Origin: Treponema vincentii
GTDB taxonomy: Bacteria; Spirochaetota; Spirochaetia; Treponematales; Treponemataceae
Direction of reading: 5' to 3'
DNA length: 64,000 nucleotides
Assembly (NCBI RefSeq): GCF_018336815.1
Contig: NZ_CP050497.1
Coordinates: forward strand, 1,612,001 to 1,676,000
Part shown: piece by piece, positions 1-8,716 of the stretch
Layout: the number at the start of each line of letters is the position of its first letter
Numbering within the stretch: position 1 is the stretch's first letter
Notes under the pieces: generated by a model
Database searches by the model: none
Seen by the model: the letters and a program-made list of their open reading frames with translations, nothing else
What the model was told of the DNA's origin: nothing
Program-made: the position numbers and the translations under genes

Positions 1-699
1 GATACTTATCTTCAGCAAAAACACCTTTCAACCGTTTGGCCTCCTCCAGCAGTGCCGGAGCATCTTTAGTTACCGTTGTTAAGGCATTAAGGTCTGCAAG
101 TTTTTTATTGATAATTAACTCCGATTTTTTTGCGCAAGCCCTTGCAACCGACAGGCAAGATTTATACCGTAACCGACATAGTCACGGTATTTTAAAGCGG
201 ATGCTTCTGCAGAAATTTCATACTTATATACCTGCTCCATTACTAAGGCGCCGCCCAGCCCTAATTCTGGATACGGCCTAAACAGTTCTTCGCCGAGAAA
301 CTCGGTATAGGTTTGAAATACCATAATGGCTTCACCTAACGTCGTCGGAGTCGTTTCATCCCAGATAACTAAAGCGCCGTCTCCTAGAAGCTTATAGTAG
401 GAACATCCGTATCCGAATTGGTTTACACAGGATAAAAAGTTTGAGGTAAATGAGGTAATAAGCGAAAACACGGCTTTTTCATCATGTGAACAGAGAAAAC
501 TACTGAACCCACGTACATCGACACAAAGGATAAGTGCATGAGGCTTTACATCACCGACATATACGTTATCGAATATATCGACCGGCATCTTTTTTAATCC
601 GGCAAGAGTTGTAGCATCCAGCTCAACGGATCCGTTTTCAGTATTAGAAAATACCAGGTTATTAAGCGATACTGTATCCATTTGCCTACAATTTATCAT
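1..699 (-). CDS. Soluble class III nucleotidyl cyclase, frame interrupted, runs off left edge
   Basis: Likely makes cAMP (or cGMP) in the cytoplasm; no membrane segment or signal peptide is seen. The catalytic domain starts near residue 55. The first metal Asp is in CVDVRGFS, the second in KLLGDGALV, and NLACR supplies the transition-state Asn and Arg. An Asp seven residues before that Asn (RDYVGYGIN) suggests adenine specificity. The frame stops at 115-117 just after LAQKNRS. Adding one base to the 7-base T run at 125-131 (A run on the coding strand) restores an open frame reading LAQKKSELIINKKL and on to the window edge, which fits the usual end of a cyclase domain. The gene is therefore probably longer than it appears. 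It is monocistronic as far as can be seen. The start at 699 has no strong ribosome site; 681 is an alternative. Confidence 0.75.
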
Positions 700-784
700 A
701 TTTTATCTAAAAAGGCAAGGATAAAAATAACTTGAATATTTTTAATATTCCTCACATACTAACGGGGTTAGGAGTGATTTGCAT

Positions 785-2067
785 ATGTATATGCGCCGAC
801 AAGCCGTATTTTTGTTTATGTTACCGATCCTTTTTTCATGTTGTGTGAGCGCCGCTTCTCTGCAAACCGGTGATAGCCCAGCCAGTCAAGATGATGGCGT
901 TCCTTCGACGAATGATAACCGATCTTCGAGCAAAAGCGCTTCCGCTTCCCATACGTTGCCGCTTGCACTCACCTTTGCAGGCGATCTGATGGCTCATACA
1001 GTGAATTTCAATATGAATGAGTATGATTTAATATACAAAGATGTTGAAAAAATATTACATAATGATGATTTAAGTTTTGTAAATATCGAAACACCGGTAT
1101 GCGATGCGTTGCCGCTTTCGACCTATCCTAGCTTTAATGTACACACGCCGTATTTACGCGCTGCCGTTCAAGCAGGTTTTGATGTGTTGAGCTTTGCAAA
1201 TAACCATACGAACGATCACGGTACAACCGGTATTGACGGAACGCTTGCTGCGGTACGGACAGTACAAAAAGAACGGCTCGCTGCCGAAGCTTCACTTCCT
1301 CCATTTCTCGCTTTTTCCGGCTTAAAAGACTCTGTAAACGACCACATACAAGCAACCCCTTTTGTCTATAAAGGGTGGAATATCCTTTTTTGCTCCGTTA
1401 CCGAGATTTTAAATTCTTATGATGCATCAAAGGATCGGCTTTATTACAGTGCACCTACAAAGCAGGGCAGGGCAGCGCTCCTTTCGCTCATTAAAGAGGC
1501 TCGCAACCGATATCCTTGCGATTTATTTGTATTGGGTCTTCATCTCAATGAACCAGAATATGGGCGAACTGTTTCCGAGTCGAAAAAAAAAAGTGGTTTA
1601 AACAGCTCGGAGAAGCGGGCGTCGACATTATTTGGGCACATCATCCGCATGTTATGCAGACATGGGAGATAATCACTGTCGAACGGTCTTTACTTTTACC
1701 GAATACTACTGTTAACGATACTGCCGTTACTATTTCGGAGCAGTGTAAGGTCTTTTGTATGTATTCTATGGGGAATTTTATTTCAGGGCAGCGTTGGCAC
1801 ACTCGGTATGATGATCCTGAGTTTTATCGGGAATATACCGGCGATGCCGTGATGCTGCAATTAATGTGTACACGGAACGAAGCAGGTAGGGCGGATTTTT
1901 CGGTTACTCCTCTGCTGATAACCCAATACAATGAACCGGAATATCCGGTTGTCAAGCGTTTTACGCAAGAGTGGATTGATACGCTTAACGAAAAAGACAA
2001 AAAATATTTTACAAAGCGGTTTGAGCTTATGAAGGAATATCTCCCGATAAATTCGCCAGCCGAATAA
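785..2067 (+). CDS. CapA-like (PGA_cap) metallophosphatase-fold secreted protein, frame interrupted
   Basis: Belongs to the CapA/PgsA family associated with poly-gamma-glutamate synthesis; the true substrate in spirochaetes is unknown. An N-terminal hydrophobic segment ending in LFSCCVSA suggests export, possibly as a lipoprotein. Family motifs are present in order: LTFAGDLMAH, LSFVNIETPV, VLSFANNHTNDHG, WAHHPHVMQ and YSMGNFISG. They are split over two frames. The first frame ends at 1672, the second runs to 2067, and the change falls in the A10 run at 1583-1592. One extra A gives SKKKKWFKQLGEAGVDIIWAHHP, which joins the motifs properly. GGAG at 771-774 supports the ATG at 785, although TTG 779 and ATG 791 are possible. 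Either a one-base sequencing error or a genuine slippage-prone tract. Confidence 0.72.
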
Positions 2068-2116
2068 GGCTTTTTTGGGGAAGAGGTTTGCTGTAGATTA
2101 GCTATCTCCAGCAGCG

Positions 2117-3446
2117 CTATCCGTTCCGCGCCTTAGAAACAAAACGGGTACATTCACTGATGAACTCAAGGTTGATGGTCGCAACAGGACCGTTACGCTG
2201 TTTTGCAACAATCAGTTCGGTGTCGGGACTTTCCCGTTTTTCTCGGTGTAAAAACATAACGACATCGGCATCTTGTTCAATCGCGCCGGACTCCCGTAAG
2301 TTTGCAAGCGTCGGCGCAGTTCCTTCGGCATCGCGGCCTACCTGTGACAGCGCTATGACGGGAATGTTGAGCTCACGGGCAAGGCTTTTCAGTGATTGAG
2401 AAATCTCTGCAAAACGCTCATGACGTGGAATCGCATTATTTTCCGAAGAAATTAAGCCGAGATAGTCGATAAAGATAATTTTTACCCCTTCCTGCAAGCA
2501 GAGCTGCCGCGCCATCGCCCGTAAATCAAGCAGCTTCATATTGGGCATATCGACGATATAGAGCGGGGCATCGTAGAGCCTACCCGCTGCATCTTGTAGT
2601 TTTGCAAAATCAGCGCTCTGCAAATTGCCGGAACGGATTTTGGAAGACGATACCCGTGATTCCAGAGAGAATAAACGGTGTATCAGCTGCATATTGGACA
2701 TTTCAAGCGAAAAGAAAGCCGAAGGTATTTTTTTTTGTTACCGAAATATAATCGGCAATGGTAAGCGCCAACGCTGTTTTTCCGATTGAGGGGCGCGCCC
2801 CGATGATAATAAGCTCCGAGTTTTGGAAGCCGCTGGTAAGGCTATCTAAAAATTCAAAACCGGAAGGGATACCGGAAAACTCATCGCGGTGTTTCGCACG
2901 CGCTTCGATGATCTCAATAGCTTCAAGGATAAGATCTTTCGGAGTATGGAAGGTCGCCGATTGCCCCGCATCGGTTAAATCGAAGATATTTTTCTGTGCC
3001 TGTTCCAGTACGGAAGAGTAGGCAACGGTTTGATCAAAGACATCGGCATAAATCTGATGCGAAACTCTTAGAAGTGATCTACGAATCGCTGCATCGAGGA
3101 CAATTTTTGCATAATAGGTAACATTCGCGGTACTGGGAACAGCATCTGTAAGCGAAGCAATATAAGCGGTGCCGCCTACGGAATCAAGAAGACCCTCCTG
3201 TCTCAGATGCTCACTAATCACAAGGATATCGACATTCTGCCCTTTATTATAAAGATCGACAGCAGCCTGAAAGATTTTTTGGTGAGCAATCGTATAAAAA
3301 CTTTCGGCGCGGATATACTGTAAAACCGTTCCGATAGCATCCGAGTCAAGTAAAATAGCTCCGAGTACGGCTATTTCCGCCTCAGTATTATTCGGCGGTA
3401 TTTTATCTTTTAATGAAGAAGAAAGCTGCTTTATCATATCCGACAT
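2117..3446 (-). CDS. dnaB: Replicative DNA helicase DnaB, frame interrupted in this sequence
   Basis: Hexameric 5'-3' helicase that unwinds DNA at the replication fork. The N-terminal domain starts at PPNNTEAEIAVLGAIL. The RecA-like domain has the Walker A motif GARPSIGKTALALTIA, the Walker B strand VKIIFIDYLGLI and the late motifs ALSQVGR and DADVVMFLHRE. The reading frame breaks in the 9-base T run at 2728-2736. Removing one base joins TKKIPSAFFSLEMSNMQL, the conserved stretch after Walker A. The first frame otherwise ends in TGA at 2703. The start at 3446 (MSDMIKQL) has GAGG eight bases upstream; an upstream in-frame ATG at 3578 lies beyond the rplI terminator and is less likely. It follows the rpsF-rplI operon but is separated from it by a terminator. 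The gene should be essential, so a base-calling error is more likely than a true mutation. Confidence 0.9.
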
Positions 3447-3492
3447 TTTGTTTTCCTCGATCGTTTTTATATTAATTGTATTTATATGCTCT

Positions 3493-3534
3493 AAAAAAAA
3501 TAAAAGAGAAGTCCTTGAATAGAACTTCTCTTTT
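3493..3534 (-). terminator. Rho-independent terminator after rplI
   Basis: Inverted repeat AAAAGAGAAGT at 3502-3512 and ACTTCTCTTTT at 3524-3534, an 11-bp stem. On the minus strand it is followed by an A-interrupted run of T (3493-3500). It would end the rpsF-ssb-rpsR-rplI transcript just before dnaB. Confidence 0.75.
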
Positions 3535-3588
3535 GTGATTGGGATGCTACACCGTTTTCTCTCTAATAATAAATACAAGAGAAGTAGG

Positions 3589-4188
3589 TTATTCTTGCGT
3601 TTCGGCAGGTTCTTCTGCTTTTACTTCTTCTTGGCCGACTTCGGCTTGAGCCTCTGCCGATGCTTCCGGCTCTGCTTCAGCTTCTTCCTTACGGCGGTGC
3701 GAACGCTTCTCAGGTTTTGCTTCGACCGTTTTTTCAGCCTCAGGTTGAGCTTCTACCACAACGGGGAGTACCGCAACGGCCGCTTCATATAGTTTAAGGG
3801 TCGCATTATAATGCCCAACACTTTTGAAGGTAAGACCGGGCAGCTCAATACGCTTGCGTTCGATTTCGAATCCGAGTTTTTGCAACTCGTCGGAAATCGT
3901 TTGGTTGGTAACGGCACCGTACAACTTCCCGTTGGGACCTGCAGGCATTACAATGGTGAGCGTTAATGCTTCAAGCTGCTCTTTTAGACCTGCTGCATTT
4001 TGCCGTTTAACAGCCTTCCGCTGCTCTATTTCTTCCTTGCGGCTTTCAAAATGGGCAAGGGTGAAAGAGTTGCAGGGAACCGCTAAATTCCGCGGAAATA
4101 GATAGTTACGGGCATAGCCCTTGGCAACGTCCTTAATATCGCCCTCTTCTCCGAGGTATTTGACATCCTCATTTAAAATTACTTTCAT
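3589..4188 (-). CDS. rplI: 50S ribosomal protein L9 with long acidic C-terminal tail
   Basis: Structural protein of the large ribosomal subunit. The N-terminal L9 signature is clear (MKVILNEDVKYLGEEGDIKDV, then GYARNYLFPRNLA), followed by the C-terminal domain with FEIERKRIELP and LPVVVEAQ. At 199 residues it is about 50 longer than the usual ~150. The excess is a tail from about residue 148, rich in Glu and Ala with a basic KRSHRRK patch, which looks low-complexity and disordered. AAGGAG seven bases before ATG 4188 fixes the start; the longer frame upstream to 4305 reads through the repeat hairpin and is not coding. Last gene of the rpsF operon. Confidence 0.95.
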   Translation of the reverse strand: MKVILNEDVKYLGEEGDIKDVAKGYARNYLFPRNLAVPCNSFTLAHFESRKEEIEQRKAVKRQNAAGLKEQLEALTLTIVMPAGPNGKLYGAVTNQTISDELQKLGFEIERKRIELPGLTFKSVGHYNATLKLYEAAVAVLPVVVEAQPEAEKTVEAKPEKRSHRRKEEAEAEPEASAEAQAEVGQEEVKAEEPAETQE

Positions 4189-4292
4189 TTCAAGCTCCTT
4201 AAGCGTACCGTTATAATGGTACATAATAATAAAAACGACAACCGCCCTGCATCCCAGGAGTTGGAATCCGGCGACGGATAATTTAATTACTT

Positions 4293-4331
4293 GGGGATGT
4301 CTCAAAAGTCGGTTAGTTTTTGGACAGCCCC
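4293..4331. repeat. Intergenic hairpin of the GGGGCTGTCCAAAA family inside the ribosomal operon
   Basis: GGGGATGTCTCAAAAGT (left) pairs imperfectly with the right arm ending in TTTTTGGACAGCCCC. It sits between rpsR and rplI, about ten bases after the rpsR stop. No T run follows it on the minus strand, so it is not a classical terminator. A related GGGGCTGTCCAAAAACT occurs at 39902 and GGGGATATCTCAAAAGT at 36211, so it belongs to a dispersed repeat family. It could tune or process the operon mRNA. Confidence 0.6.
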
Positions 4332-4341
4332 GTGTAGGACC

Positions 4342-4653
4342 TTAGTCTACAACGTAAGGAAGCAACGCAAGCGCACGTGCACGCTTAATTTCGAGCGCGA
4401 GCTTACGCTGATGCTTTGCACAGGTGCCGGTAATGCGGCGCGGCAAAATCTTTCCGCGTTCGGTAATAAAGCGCCGTAAAGAATCGGGGTCTTTATAATC
4501 GATTTTTGCTTTCTGAGCGCAGAAGCGGCAAACCTTTTTACGGAAAAACATCTTTCCTTTTTTATTACTCTGCCGTTCTTCTCCTCCGCCTTCGCGGGGA
4601 TTTTCCTGTGTATTTGTATCTACTTCAGTGGTATTCAGTGTTTCATCTGCCAT
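4342..4653 (-). CDS. rpsR: 30S ribosomal protein S18
   Basis: Small-subunit protein that binds 16S rRNA together with S6. The core from about residue 34 is typical: [14 protein letters not shown], then [18 protein letters not shown] and the closing [22 protein letters not shown]. An N-terminal extension of about 30 polar residues ([14 protein letters not shown]..., Glu- and Asn-rich) makes it 103 residues against the usual 75-90. A purine-rich site (AAGGAG) precedes ATG 4653. It lies between ssb and rplI in the standard rpsF-ssb-rpsR-rplI order. Confidence 0.96.
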   Translation of the reverse strand: MADETLNTTEVDTNTQENPREGGGEERQSNKKGKMFFRKKVCRFCAQKAKIDYKDPDSLRRFITERGKILPRRITGTCAKHQRKLALEIKRARALALLPYVVD

Positions 4654-4665
4654 GTTTGATTCTCC

Positions 4666-5145
4666 TTAGAATGGAATATTGTCATAATTGGCGTTATCAA
4701 AATCGGCTTCATAACCGTCATTAGACGGCGGTGTATTTTGCCGAGCCTGATATGCCGAAGGTGCATTTGATCGCTGATATGTCTCCCGATTGCCGGTATT
4801 CACCTGCTGGCCGCTTCCGGAACCGCCCCCTAAAAGCTGGAGATTATTCGCGATAACTTCTACTTTACTGCGGGACTGCCCGTCCTGTTCCCATCGGTTT
4901 TGACGAAGTTCGCCTTCAACAGCGACCTGCTTTCCTTTTACAAGGTATTGATTAAGCGCTTCGCCCTGTCTGCCCCAAAGCACGATGTCGAAGTAGTTTG
5001 CTTCTTCAACCCATTCTTCACCGTTTTTCCGGCGTCGGTTAATTGCAACCGAAAACCTGCATACGGCAGCCCCTCCTTGGGTGTATTTTAATTCTGCATC
5101 ACGGGTAAGCCTACCGACAAGTACGACGTGGTTTATATCTGCCAT
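4666..5145 (-). CDS. ssb: Single-stranded DNA-binding protein
   Basis: Coats single-stranded DNA in replication, repair and recombination. The OB fold covers about residues 1-105, with INHVVLVGRLTRDAEL, WVEEANYFDIVLWG and YLVKGKQVAVEGEL. A Gly/Gln/Asn-rich linker leads to the acidic C-terminal tip DFDNANYDNIPF, the site that recruits partner proteins. I chose ATG 5145 because the GGAGG site is six bases away; the in-frame TTG three bases earlier is too close to it. Co-transcribed with rpsF upstream and rpsR downstream. Confidence 0.96.
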   Translation of the reverse strand: MADINHVVLVGRLTRDAELKYTQGGAAVCRFSVAINRRRKNGEEWVEEANYFDIVLWGRQGEALNQYLVKGKQVAVEGELRQNRWEQDGQSRSKVEVIANNLQLLGGGSGSGQQVNTGNRETYQRSNAPSAYQARQNTPPSNDGYEADFDNANYDNIPF

Positions 5146-5160
5146 CAATGCCCTCCTGAA

Positions 5161-5442
5161 TTATTCATCAATTTTGATAAATAAAAAAGTCAAAAGGTTT
5201 TGATTGAGCTTAAACTTGCGGTCTATTTCGATAATCTTATCCGGTTCGGCATGGATATTGAACAATACATAGCGACCTTTTGTTCTTTTTTTGATTTCAT
5301 ACGTTAATTCGCGGTCCCCGAACGAATCTTCGGAATCAATTTGAACACTGAAGTCCCCCAGAACGGATCGAACATCTTCAATGCCTGGCTTGAACTGTGC
5401 TTCCTCAATGGGAAAGACAGTCATCAATTCATACTTTCTCAT
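5161..5442 (-). CDS. rpsF: 30S ribosomal protein S6
   Basis: Small-subunit protein that pairs with S18. It begins MRKYELMTVFPIEE, typical of the family, and has the expected length of 93 residues. The middle strand RELTYEIKKRTKGRYVLFNIHAEP is the S18-contact region. AGGAGG eight bases before ATG 5442 is a strong ribosome site. First gene of the operon; the 158-bp leader upstream contains hairpins (see 5458-5486). Confidence 0.96.
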   Translation of the reverse strand: MRKYELMTVFPIEEAQFKPGIEDVRSVLGDFSVQIDSEDSFGDRELTYEIKKRTKGRYVLFNIHAEPDKIIEIDRKFKLNQNLLTFLFIKIDE

Positions 5443-5457
5443 GTGCCCTCCTGATGG

Positions 5458-5486
5458 CCATTAGCCCCGCATTTGCTGCGGGATGG
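5458..5486 (-). promoter_or_regulatory. Hairpin in the rpsF leader
   Basis: On the minus strand an outer CCAT/ATGG stem encloses CCCGCA/TGCGGG with a GCAAA loop and a four-base GCTA bulge on the 3' side. It ends just before the rpsF ribosome site. In other bacteria the S6:S18 complex is known to bind its own leader. Position fits that, but the motif described for it was not confirmed here. A second small hairpin, CGGG/CCCG, lies just upstream, and the DNA before that is AT-rich and presumably holds the promoter. Confidence 0.35.
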
Positions 5487-5600
5487 AGTATTTATCGGGT
5501 TTTATCCCGAAATAGCATTTATAGCCTTTTATATATAAAAGACTATAAACAGAGATTAAGCATACTATAAAAAGTTTTACTTAGTCAATGCCGTTGAAGT

Positions 5601-6644
5601 TCAGTCTTGCTTGCGTATTTGTTTAATCCGCTCCCAATAAAAATCGAGCTCGTCTGCTTTAAGGAGCGGTTCGGGCGGCGGCCGTTTAAGGCTGTTATGC
5701 CGTGTTATCTCTTCTTGCAGGTCTGAAATTGATGATCGGGTTAAAAAAGGCTCGCCCAATGCAAAAGCGCCATCCGATTCATCATAATATAAAGGAAGCC
5801 CTTGTACCTTCAGGTATTTCTGATTCGGATACACATCGCCTACCGCATGAGTTCCCGGCCCGCCTCCTTGAGGGGTAAGTGTCAGCTGTCGTATACCATT
5901 ACTGCTATCAGTGATTGATACACCCCCTTTCTCATAGTTTTTGAGTTTTGAACCATTATCGGTTATGCAGCTGTATATGGTATCATATTGTCGGATAAAC
6001 TTAGGTACGGTTACTTGTAATCCGTCATCGAATGCAAATCCTGCATATTTTTTTTTGTATTCAAAATCGCCCGTCCAATAGCGGAATTTGATATACTGTG
6101 TTCCATTAAAGAAAAAAGCATCAAAAAATGCCGGAGCTTCCTGCTGATATATCAAGATGCCGTCTCGAAAGCCTCGTTCAACCCAAAAACCGTCCAAAAC
6201 GGTTGCGGCTGAAGCCGACGATTGCGGATTTACAGGTGTCTCCTCAGTTTCCGATTGAGCAGCGTTTTGCTGTGTACCGGTAACAAGATTATACGGAACT
6301 TTTTTATAAAATGATGAAAATAATCCGTTGCCATGTACCCATACATCGGCAGGTACCGGAGCTTTATATCCGGGATACCGAATACGCAGCGAATAAATAT
6401 TTCCCGTGCCTTCTTGGTTTACCTTGGCAGGGTAAGTACCCATATCCTCATACACAAAGCGGTAATAGGTCTTTAAGACTATTCGCAGCGTATCTTCTAC
6501 GGTTTCGTCTGTTTTATCGGTATATTCAATAAAACGTTCGGAGTTTTCCCAAATACCGGCAAGCGGCTGAGCAGGGCAGGGGCGCGACAAAATAAAGCAT
6601 AAAGATAAAATAATATAAAAATGATTAATCTTAATACGTTTCAC
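5601..6644 (-). CDS. Secreted protein of unknown function
   Basis: I do not recognise the family. It has 347 residues with a basic, hydrophobic N-terminus (MKRIKINHFYIILSLCFIL) and a likely cleavage site near RPCPAQP, so it is probably exported to the periplasm or outer surface. The mature part is rich in Tyr, Phe and Gly; two segments, LAGIWENSERFIEYTD and LDGFWVERGFRDGILIYQ, look like repeated beta-strand units that open two halves. No catalytic motif is seen. It is a single gene with divergent neighbours and about 190 bp before the next gene. Confidence 0.7.
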   Translation of the reverse strand: MKRIKINHFYIILSLCFILSRPCPAQPLAGIWENSERFIEYTDKTDETVEDTLRIVLKTYYRFVYEDMGTYPAKVNQEGTGNIYSLRIRYPGYKAPVPADVWVHGNGLFSSFYKKVPYNLVTGTQQNAAQSETEETPVNPQSSASAATVLDGFWVERGFRDGILIYQQEAPAFFDAFFFNGTQYIKFRYWTGDFEYKKKYAGFAFDDGLQVTVPKFIRQYDTIYSCITDNGSKLKNYEKGGVSITDSSNGIRQLTLTPQGGGPGTHAVGDVYPNQKYLKVQGLPLYYDESDGAFALGEPFLTRSSISDLQEEITRHNSLKRPPPEPLLKADELDFYWERIKQIRKQD

Positions 6645-6835
6645 AGCAGAAACAGTATATCATATAACTCTCAGTGTGTTTAGCCTGCCGGTATTCTTAA
6701 TTATGAATTAAAAAAACAGGCTGATGCGTTTGCCATGCATTTTTGAAATCATCCTAGACACAACCTCATTTATATAGTAAATTAAGAAAATTTAGCAAAG
6801 TAGCTGTACCGTAATACAACAGTCAAGGATTAATT

Positions 6836-8716
6836 GTGAAAATTAAAAACAGAGTATTCATTCTTATGCTGTTTACCGTGACTCTTTATACGATTTCTTG
6901 TACAAAGGAAGATAGACTCTATGCCTCAAATGGAGTTTATGATATATCAGATATCGATAAAGGTACGGTCTATTCGCTAAAAGGTTCATGGGCTTATGCG
7001 GAAAAAGAGTTTGTTTCTGCGGTTATGCCTCTTGAGATGTATACGGATTTTCAGCCGATTGAATTTGGGTGGACAACGTATACGCATCCCCAGCCGGTAC
7101 AAGGCTATGCTTCGTATGCAATTAGAATCCGCGGATTTGAGTCCGAGAAAGTATATGCGATTCATTTTACACGTACCTCATCGGCTTTTACCGTATATCT
7201 AAACAGCAGCTTATTCTATACATCGGGAGTTCCCGGGAAGAGTTTTAAAGAAGAAATATTTGATTGGCATTCGGAAACGGTTATATTGCCGCTCAATAAT
7301 GAAACTGAAGCGACTATTGTTATTCATTTGTCGAATTTTCATGATAGAAATCCGGGTTTAGAAACGCCCTTCCTTTTCGGTCTTTATTCAACATTACAAA
7401 CAAAAACAGTATCGGATAAGCTTGTTTCCTCCGGTATATTTTCTATCCTATTTAGTATGGCTACTTTCTTTGTTTCTCTATTTCTCTTTTATCGGAAAGA
7501 AACCACTGCCGGTATCTTCGGATTTCTGTGTTATAGCTTTGCTGTTAGAACACTTTGTTACAATGATTTTTTATTAAGAGATTTTTTTCCGAATGTATCG
7601 ACGGATATTATGTACAGGGTAGGGTATTTGACGTTTCCCCTGTGTGCTGTCTTTACATTCCTTTTTATTCTTAATCTGTTTATCAAAAAACCGTCAAAAA
7701 TTTTTTATTTTTTGACTATTCCGTTGCTCCTGTACGGTTTAATGACTCTCATTACGCCAATACCGGTATTCGTCGGAGCATTACTGATTGTACAGATCTA
7801 TATTTTATTCCTTTCATCAATCGTATGTACAGTGGTTGCTCATGCGTTAATTAAACGAAAACCGTTCGCACTGACATTTTTAATTTCATTTTTATTGTTT
7901 ATCAGTGCGGCAATATTTGATGGTTTAATTTCAAACGGTATTATTAATGCTCCCTTTATTTCTCATTTTGGAGTATTACTGTTGATGATTCCGATGGCGT
8001 TTATTGTTATCAAGCATTTTTCCGCAGCTTTTAAAACACAGGAACAGATGATCGAATCAATCCAAAAGACAAATATATCTTTTCAACGATTCTTTCCGGA
8101 TGAGTTCTTGCAATTTTTAAATAAGAAAAACGTTACGGATGTTTCACTTGGTGATAATATTGATAAAAATATGTTTATCGCTTTTATCCATCTCGGTATT
8201 AAATCCAAACTTTCATCAAGCAGAGCACGTGAAGAACTGTTAATTTTATATAACACCATCATTCAGGCTGCTAATCCTATTATTAAAAAATATAACGGAT
8301 TTATTGATAAGTATTTAACAGATGGATTAATGGTTCTTTTTTATGGCACTGCAGAAGAAACAGTAGATTGTATTATTGAGATTACACAGCTTATTAGAAA
8401 AATTAATATGCATAGGCAGAAACAATCCTTATCGCTGCTTCAGATATCATCAGGGATTCATTATGGAAAATTAATGATGGGTACTATCGGTGAGCCGGAG
8501 CGAATGGACACAACGGTTATTTCCGATGTGGTAAATATTTCTTCTCGAATGTACAACTATGCAACTGAACAAAAAGTTAATATCATTATTAGTGAAACTG
8601 TTAGGGAGCAGCTTCTCGAAAGTTATTGGCGCACCCATACATGCTTTTATTACGGAAAAATAAAGTTCCATGGTAAGAGAAATTTAATAAATGTTTATGA
8701 GGTTAATCTACTATGA
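6836..8716 (+). CDS. 7TMR-DISM receptor with degenerate (C2-like) class III cyclase domain
   Basis: A lipoprotein-like signal (LYTISC) is followed by an extracytoplasmic beta-sandwich sensor with GYASYAIRIRGF and HLSNFHDRN. About seven membrane segments follow (residues ~195-400), then a cytoplasmic cyclase-homology domain from ~440. In the cyclase domain the first metal Asp is replaced by His452 (FIAFIHLGI). Lys492, Asp496 (KYLTDG), Thr560, Asn567 and Arg571 (VISDVVNISSR) are retained. Alone it should not bind both metals, so as a homodimer it is probably inactive. GTG 6836 is preceded by AAGGA at seven bases. Its stop overlaps the next gene's start by ATGA, pointing to translational coupling with a partner of the same architecture. 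Confidence 0.85.
   Translation: MKIKNRVFILMLFTVTLYTISCTKEDRLYASNGVYDISDIDKGTVYSLKGSWAYAEKEFVSAVMPLEMYTDFQPIEFGWTTYTHPQPVQGYASYAIRIRGFESEKVYAIHFTRTSSAFTVYLNSSLFYTSGVPGKSFKEEIFDWHSETVILPLNNETEATIVIHLSNFHDRNPGLETPFLFGLYSTLQTKTVSDKLVSSGIFSILFSMATFFVSLFLFYRKETTAGIFGFLCYSFAVRTLCYNDFLLRDFFPNVSTDIMYRVGYLTFPLCAVFTFLFILNLFIKKPSKIFYFLTIPLLLYGLMTLITPIPVFVGALLIVQIYILFLSSIVCTVVAHALIKRKPFALTFLISFLLFISAAIFDGLISNGIINAPFISHFGVLLLMIPMAFIVIKHFSAAFKTQEQMIESIQKTNISFQRFFPDEFLQFLNKKNVTDVSLGDNIDKNMFIAFIHLGIKSKLSSSRAREELLILYNTIIQAANPIIKKYNGFIDKYLTDGLMVLFYGTAEETVDCIIEITQLIRKINMHRQKQSLSLLQISSGIHYGKLMMGTIGEPERMDTTVISDVVNISSRMYNYATEQKVNIIISETVREQLLESYWRTHTCFYYGKIKFHGKRNLINVYEVNLL

Noticed and set aside
2703-2736. TGA at the dnaB break as a selenocysteine codon
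   Set aside because: selA/selB are present, but the homology resumes in another frame and a homopolymer lies at the break, so a frame shift explains it.
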